Assembly (NCBI GenBank): GCA_003566875.1
Contig: PXBQ01000548.1
Coordinates: 1-9,338, forward strand
Direction of reading: 5' to 3'
Origin: Spirochaetaceae bacterium
GTDB lineage: Bacteria; Spirochaetota; Spirochaetia; DSM-27196; PXBQ01
Length of the DNA stretch: 9,338 nucleotides
The translations under genes were made by a program, and so were the position numbers. This document shows positions 6,559-9,338 of the stretch, piece after piece. How positions within the stretch are numbered: the stretch's first letter is position 1; every line of letters begins with the position of its first letter. The notes under the pieces were generated by a model. It ran no database searches, was not told the origin of the DNA, and worked only from the letters and a program-made list of their open reading frames with translations.

Positions 6559-7431
6559 CTACTCCTTGAGCGACCCGATCAGGGCCCCTTTCACAAAGTG
6601 TTTCTGCAGGAACGGAAACGCGATCAGGACCGGCGCCGTCACGAACATGATGGCGCTTGCCTTCACCGATTCGACCGGGATGTCTTCGGCCTGGCCGAAC
6701 ACGACCGTCGGACCGTAGCCGACCCCGTCGGTTATGAGCTGTTGAAGACGGAGTTGCAGCGTATACTTGTCCGGATCCTGGATGTAGATCAACGCCTGGA
6801 AGAACTGGCTCCAGTGGCCGACCCCGTAAAAGAGCGCGAGCGTCGCGATGATCGGAGTGGACAGCGGAACGATAATCCGCATCAGAATCGCGAGCTCGCT
6901 CGCACCGTCCATTCGAGCGGATTCCGCCAGGCTCGCCGGGATTCCGGAGAAGTACGTCTTCATCAGAATGAGGTTGAACGTGGCGATCGTCCCGGGAAGG
7001 ATGAGCGCCCAGACGGTGTCCAGAAGCCCAAGCGCGCGGACCACCATGAAGACGGGAATAAGACCACCGCTGAAAAACATCGTGAAGAGGATCAGCAGCC
7101 AGATCACGCGTCGACCCACCAGATCGGGTTTTGCCAGCGGGTAGGCGCCCAGTGCGGTGATCATCACGTTCACCGACGTGCCGAGAATCGTCAGATAGAC
7201 CGTGAACACAAGCGCGCGCATCATCGCCGCGCTCGCGAACACAGTCTGGTATCCGCGCAGTTGAAGTCCGACCGGGACCAGCCCCACGCGACCGGAAAGA
7301 ATCGCGCCCTCCGAAGAAAACGACAAAGCGGTCACGTGAAGCATCGGAACCAGACACGCGACCGCAACCAGCGTCAAGAGCACCGCATTGAACGCATCGA
7401 ACGCGGTGGGCGGGTCGCGCCGAGTCGCCAT
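6559..7431 (-). CDS. Carbohydrate ABC transporter permease, LplC/YtcP type
   Basis: This 290-residue inner-membrane protein has about six hydrophobic segments. It carries the LplC/YtcP signature MFFSGGLIPVFMVV at 118-131. The cytoplasmic EAA loop at about 168-193 (LAESARMDGAS, then IIVPLSTP) docks the ATPase. The C-terminus KHFVKGALIGSLKE is also typical of this subgroup (KGxxIGSLK). It pairs with the LplB-type permease encoded just upstream. Its ATG shares one base with that gene's TGA (TGATG), so the two are translationally coupled; a GAAGGG element lies upstream. No ATP-binding subunit gene is in the window, as is usual for this class, which borrows a shared MsmK/MalK-like ATPase. Confidence 0.92.
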   Translation of the reverse strand: MATRRDPPTAFDAFNAVLLTLVAVACLVPMLHVTALSFSSEGAILSGRVGLVPVGLQLRGYQTVFASAAMMRALVFTVYLTILGTSVNVMITALGAYPLAKPDLVGRRVIWLLILFTMFFSGGLIPVFMVVRALGLLDTVWALILPGTIATFNLILMKTYFSGIPASLAESARMDGASELAILMRIIVPLSTPIIATLALFYGVGHWSQFFQALIYIQDPDKYTLQLRLQQLITDGVGYGPTVVFGQAEDIPVESVKASAIMFVTAPVLIAFPFLQKHFVKGALIGSLKE

Positions 7432-8345
7432 CAGAAGAGCCCTTCGCCCTTGATCCGGTTACTCAACCAGTTCGCCGTCAACAGGAACACGAAGTTCACG
7501 ACCGATTGGAACAGCCCGACCGCCGCGGCGTACGAGTAGTCGACGTTGAGCAGCCCCACGCGGTAGACGTACGTGCTGATGACATCCGCGACGTCGAGCA
7601 CCATCGGGTTGCCGAGAAGAAAAGGACGATCGAAACTGATACTCATCACGTTGCCGACCGACAACAGAAAGACGACCAGGATCATCGGGGTGATCCCGGG
7701 AATCGTGACGTGCTTCAGACGATCCCAGCGCGACGCCCCGTCGATCATCGCGGCATCGTACAGGTTCGGATCCACCGCTGAGAGCGCCGCAAGGAAGATG
7801 ATCGTGCCCCACCCGACTTCCTTCCAGACGCCGGAGAGCTGGTAGATCGCGACCCACCACACCGAGTCGGTCATAAAGTAGATACTCTCTCCGCCGAACA
7901 ACCGTATGATATTATTCACCAGCCCCGATGACGGGGAGAGCACGGTGATGATCAGACCGGACACGACAACCCACGACAGAAAATGAGGCAGGTAGACGAT
8001 CCCCTGGACGGCCCGCCTGAATTTTTTGTTTCGCACTTCATTGAGCAGAAGCGCCAGGATCAACGGAGCCGGGAACGCGACCAGCAGACTGATGACATTG
8101 AGCATCACGGTGTTTCGAAGGACGATGAAGAACTCGTCGTTTCGGAACATTATGCGGAAGTTGTTGAACCCGACCCAGTCCGACCCACGAATACCCGCGA
8201 AGATGTTGTAGTCGGTGAACGCCATCACGGCGCCGTACATCGGGACGAAGTGGAAGACGATGTAGTACGCGAAGACCGGCAGCAGCAGGAGATAGAGATG
8301 GCGGTCCCGAATCACCTTACGCCGACGAGCCTGTGCGAGCGTCAT
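7431..8345 (-). CDS. Carbohydrate ABC transporter permease, LplB type
   Basis: This 304-residue inner-membrane permease is the first gene of the operon. Its N-terminus is short and basic (RRRKVIRDRH), then come the first membrane helix (YLLLLPVFAYYIVF) and the LplB block FHFVPMYGAVMAFTDYN at 31-47. The EAA loop lies at about 195-220 (LYDAAMIDGASRWDRLK, then IPGITP). It ends NWLSNRIKGEGLF, again typical. The chosen ATG at 8345 has no Shine-Dalgarno: the bases just upstream read CCGCCG. A strong promoter places the likely transcript start at this very ATG. A later GTG at codon 11 has no better ribosome site and would remove basic residues usually present before the first helix, so 8345 is preferred. 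Confidence 0.92.
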   Translation of the reverse strand: MTLAQARRRKVIRDRHLYLLLLPVFAYYIVFHFVPMYGAVMAFTDYNIFAGIRGSDWVGFNNFRIMFRNDEFFIVLRNTVMLNVISLLVAFPAPLILALLLNEVRNKKFRRAVQGIVYLPHFLSWVVVSGLIITVLSPSSGLVNNIIRLFGGESIYFMTDSVWWVAIYQLSGVWKEVGWGTIIFLAALSAVDPNLYDAAMIDGASRWDRLKHVTIPGITPMILVVFLLSVGNVMSISFDRPFLLGNPMVLDVADVISTYVYRVGLLNVDYSYAAAVGLFQSVVNFVFLLTANWLSNRIKGEGLF

Positions 8346-8351
8346 CGGCGG

Positions 8352-8380
8352 ATTGTAATCTGCAGCACCCAGAGCGTCAA
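8352..8380 (-). promoter_or_regulatory. Sigma-70 type promoter of the transporter operon
   Basis: TTGACG (8380-8375) and TACAAT (8357-8352) are separated by exactly 17 bases on the minus strand, each five of six to consensus. Six bases after the -10 box comes the A of the permease ATG (8345), which is the expected +1. The -10 box also sits inside the palindrome GATT-GT-AATC (8351-8360), which could be an operator. Confidence 0.7.
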
Positions 8381-8404
8381 GTTAGCGCGCGCCCACGCTG
8401 TCGT

Positions 8405-8415
8405 CGGACGGTATG
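8405..8415. promoter_or_regulatory. Motif CGGACGGTATG, copy 1, upstream of the transporter promoter
   Basis: This 11-base string ends 24 bases upstream of the -35 box. It recurs exactly and in the same orientation at 9129-9139 upstream of the next gene. Candidate shared regulator site. Confidence 0.35.
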
Positions 8416-8602
8416 CATCGGGCTACCGCGATACCTCCGCTCTTTACGCGGTCTTCGACCGTGACGACGAGAACCATGACGCCGGCGGTCGGGGTTGGGA
8501 AGTGCTGCTCGCGAGGAGGGCCAGGTCCACGCCTGCTCTTGCGCACGCGTGATGAAGAATGTGGACCCGTACCAAACCGCGGAAAACCGCCCGCTCGAGC
8601 GA

Positions 8603-8633
8603 GAAAAACCGGGGCGCCCGTTGGGCACCCCGG
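8603..8633 (-). terminator. Intrinsic terminator of the 118-residue protein gene
   Basis: On the minus strand, CCGGGGTGCCC pairs with GGGCGCCCCGG around the loop AAC (8633-8609), with one G-U pair, followed at once by TTTTT (8608-8604). It begins 15 bases after the stop codon of the small exported protein gene. It separates that gene's transcript from the transporter operon. Confidence 0.85.
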
Positions 8634-8648
8634 AGTACGGATCGCATC

Positions 8649-9005
8649 TCAATCGACCGGATCGTGTACTCTCCAGAAGTAGGTTCCGATGCGAATCGCG
8701 ACATCGTCTGAGCCGTCTTGTCGGGCCGCGAACAGATCGCGGGTGACCAGGTCTCGCAGAGTGTCGGCGGCCTCCGTTTCGTGGATCGTGTGCAGAGTGC
8801 GCACGCCTTGTGCGTCGAGCGGCGTTCCCGGGGACCGAAGCGGTGAGACGTTCACTCCGTGTTCCGCGAGGAACTCGAGCGTCGCCTCGCCCGGGGCGAT
8901 GAGCGTCCACGTGCCGTCGGTCTCGGTGACTCCGCTCGCGAACGCGCCGAGTACCGTGAGGGAAGCGAGCACGAAACTGAAAACAAAAAACTTGGTCGAA
9001 CGCAT
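8649..9005 (-). CDS. Small exported protein of unknown function (118 residues)
   Basis: The start is the ATG at 9005, not the earlier in-frame ATG at 9098. AGGAGG lies seven bases before 9005, and only this start places a signal peptide at the N-terminus (MRSTKFF, a hydrophobic core, then GAFASG near residues 20-25). The mature part of about 94 residues is acidic, has no cysteines and ends YFWRVHDPVD. Residues 43-60 (LEFLAEHGVNVSPLRSPG) closely match residues 299-316 of the 677-residue protein (11 of 18 identical). I recognise no family. The gene has its own terminator, so it is a separate transcript just upstream of the transporter operon and may be co-regulated through the repeated motif CGGACGGTATG. 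Confidence 0.7.
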   Translation of the reverse strand: MRSTKFFVFSFVLASLTVLGAFASGVTETDGTWTLIAPGEATLEFLAEHGVNVSPLRSPGTPLDAQGVRTLHTIHETEAADTLRDLVTRDLFAARQDGSDDVAIRIGTYFWRVHDPVD

Positions 9006-9011
9006 ATACGT

Positions 9012-9017
9012 CCTCCT
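9012..9017 (-). promoter_or_regulatory. Shine-Dalgarno AGGAGG that fixes the start of the 118-residue protein
   Basis: The minus strand reads AGGAGG, then six or so bases, then ATG at 9005. The alternative in-frame ATG at 9098 has no comparable site and would bury the signal peptide. Confidence 0.75.
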
Positions 9018-9030
9018 GTGATTGGGTTTT

Positions 9031-9051
9031 GACGGGAACTCGGTTTCCGTC
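9031..9051. repeat. Leader hairpin before the 118-residue protein gene
   Basis: GACGGGAAC and GTTTCCGTC pair around TCG, with one wobble on the + strand and one A-C mismatch on the minus strand. It would sit in the 5' leader just ahead of AGGAGG. Role unknown; could affect mRNA stability. Confidence 0.3.
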
Positions 9052-9070
9052 GAATCATTGGGGACATCGT

Positions 9071-9085
9071 ATCGTTCGAAACGAT
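9071..9085. promoter_or_regulatory. Inverted repeat ATCGTT-CGA-AACGAT, candidate operator
   Basis: Perfect 6-bp arms around CGA, 66 bases upstream of the 118-residue gene's ATG. Size and CG-centred symmetry would suit a LacI-type site, but no promoter boxes could be placed with confidence around it. Confidence 0.35.
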
Positions 9086-9101
9086 TGCCGTGGTTCATGC
9101 G

Positions 9102-9159
9102 GTGTAAAACAATCGACCGAACCGTTAACGGACGGTATGGAGTGTAAACGCCGTGTAAA
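9102..9159. repeat. Three direct copies of GTGTAAA
   Basis: Copies at 9102-9108, 9142-9148 and 9153-9159; the last two start 11 bases apart, about one helical turn. On the minus strand they read TTTACAC. Between the first two lie a 10-bp palindrome CCGTTAACGG (9122-9131) and the shared motif CGGACGGTATG (9129-9139). The cluster looks like regulator-binding DNA for the 118-residue gene. Confidence 0.4.
9129..9139. promoter_or_regulatory. Motif CGGACGGTATG, copy 2
   Basis: Exact repeat of 8405-8415 in the same orientation. It overlaps the palindrome CCGTTAACGG and lies about 125 bases upstream of the 118-residue gene. Confidence 0.35.
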
Positions 9160-9280
9160 GACTATGAACACGGGTGGCCTCGTCAGCCAAGAGCCGCGAT
9201 TGTGTGTTGAGATTCGTGATCTCCGAGTGTATGATCGTCGAGAGGACCCGAATGGTAGACCTTCACGCGGCAGCCGTCAC

Positions 9281-9338
9281 TCACCGACCTCGCGTGATCG
9301 CATCCGCCACACGGTACGCGAGCGCGAGGATCGTGAGC
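9281..9338 (-). CDS. Possible C-terminus of an upstream gene (18 residues visible)
   Basis: On the minus strand one frame enters from the window edge as LTILALAYRVADAITRGR and stops with TGA at 9283-9281. The helix-like hydrophobic pattern with a basic tail is what a real C-terminus looks like, but 18 residues cannot establish a gene. If real, it is transcribed in the same direction as the rest of the locus. Confidence 0.25.
   Translation of the reverse strand, partial: LTILALAYRVADAITRGR

Larger units (their letters stand above)
8346..8602. other. Intergenic control region of the transporter operon
   Basis: I see no convincing gene here. It holds the operon promoter (8352-8380), a copy of CGGACGGTATG (8405-8415), and otherwise GC-rich sequence up to the terminator of the upstream small gene. 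Frames through it on either strand are shadows that run through the terminator hairpin. Confidence 0.6.

Noticed and set aside
6110..7357. Minus-strand open frame of 415 codons across the permease and binding-protein genes
   Set aside because: Out of frame with two clear family members and strongly arginine/serine-rich; a shadow.
8377..8910. Minus-strand open frame of 177 codons
   Set aside because: Arginine-rich, runs through the terminator hairpin at 8603-8633 and overlaps the well-supported 118-residue gene in another frame.
9006..9098. N-terminal extension of the 118-residue protein to the ATG at 9098
   Set aside because: The extension is polar, would place the signal peptide internally, and the ATG at 9005 has AGGAGG at ideal spacing.
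9252..9338. Plus-strand frame starting ATG at 9252 behind AGAGGA, open to the window edge
   Set aside because: The ribosome site is reasonable, but the 29 residues are alanine/arginine/serine-rich like shadow frames and the opposite strand gives a more natural peptide. Needs sequence beyond the window.
1..9338. CRISPR arrays, tRNA or rRNA genes, insertion sequences
   Set aside because: No spaced direct-repeat array, no cloverleaf-like sequence and no transposase-like frame or long terminal inverted repeats were seen on either strand.

Overview
The window reads as a chromosomal segment of a GC-rich bacterium that takes up and degrades complex carbohydrate. I lean towards a spirochaete. The exported proteins end their signal peptides in A-x-G-G-G or FASG rather than a cysteine lipobox, and the transporter is a three-part LplA/LplB/LplC-type ABC system with no ATPase gene beside it. 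This lineage call is a weak inference; no rRNA or marker gene is present.

Layout, left to right. Positions 1-222 (+) hold the last 73 codons of an aspartokinase, with a terminator-like hairpin inside its final codons. Converging on it, 31 bases away, is a DUF2264 protein gene (254-2314, -), a probable cytoplasmic glycoside-active enzyme. It is visibly more AT-rich than everything around it. In front of it lie a near-consensus sigma-70 promoter (TTGACA-17-TATCAT) and an 11-bp palindrome TGGTC-A-GACCA of the FadR/GntR operator type. A short open frame (2311-2505) overlaps that promoter and looks like a gene remnant. Next comes a small exported protein (2666-2923, -) with its own Shine-Dalgarno sequence and a possible promoter.

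Positions 2986-8345 (-) form one tightly packed operon transcribed right to left: LplB-type permease, LplC-type permease, solute-binding protein, then a 677-residue membrane-anchored protein of unrecognised family with toroid-enzyme features. Gene junctions are a 1-base overlap, 3 bases and 6 bases. The operon starts at a strong promoter (TTGACG-17-TACAAT) whose expected transcription start is the A of the first ATG, so the first gene may be translated from a leaderless mRNA. To its right are a good intrinsic terminator (8603-8633), a second small exported protein (8649-9005, -), and a leader rich in small repeats. At the window edge there is a possible C-terminal fragment of another gene (9281-9338, -).

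Working model (inference): the binding protein and two permeases import an oligosaccharide using a shared ATPase encoded elsewhere. The anchored 677-residue protein and the soluble DUF2264 protein process it. The two small exported proteins have no known role. The one at 8649-9005 shares a striking 18-residue motif with the 677-residue protein. The FadR-type operator and the DUF2264 family together hint at a uronic-acid-containing substrate, but this is not proven by the sequence.
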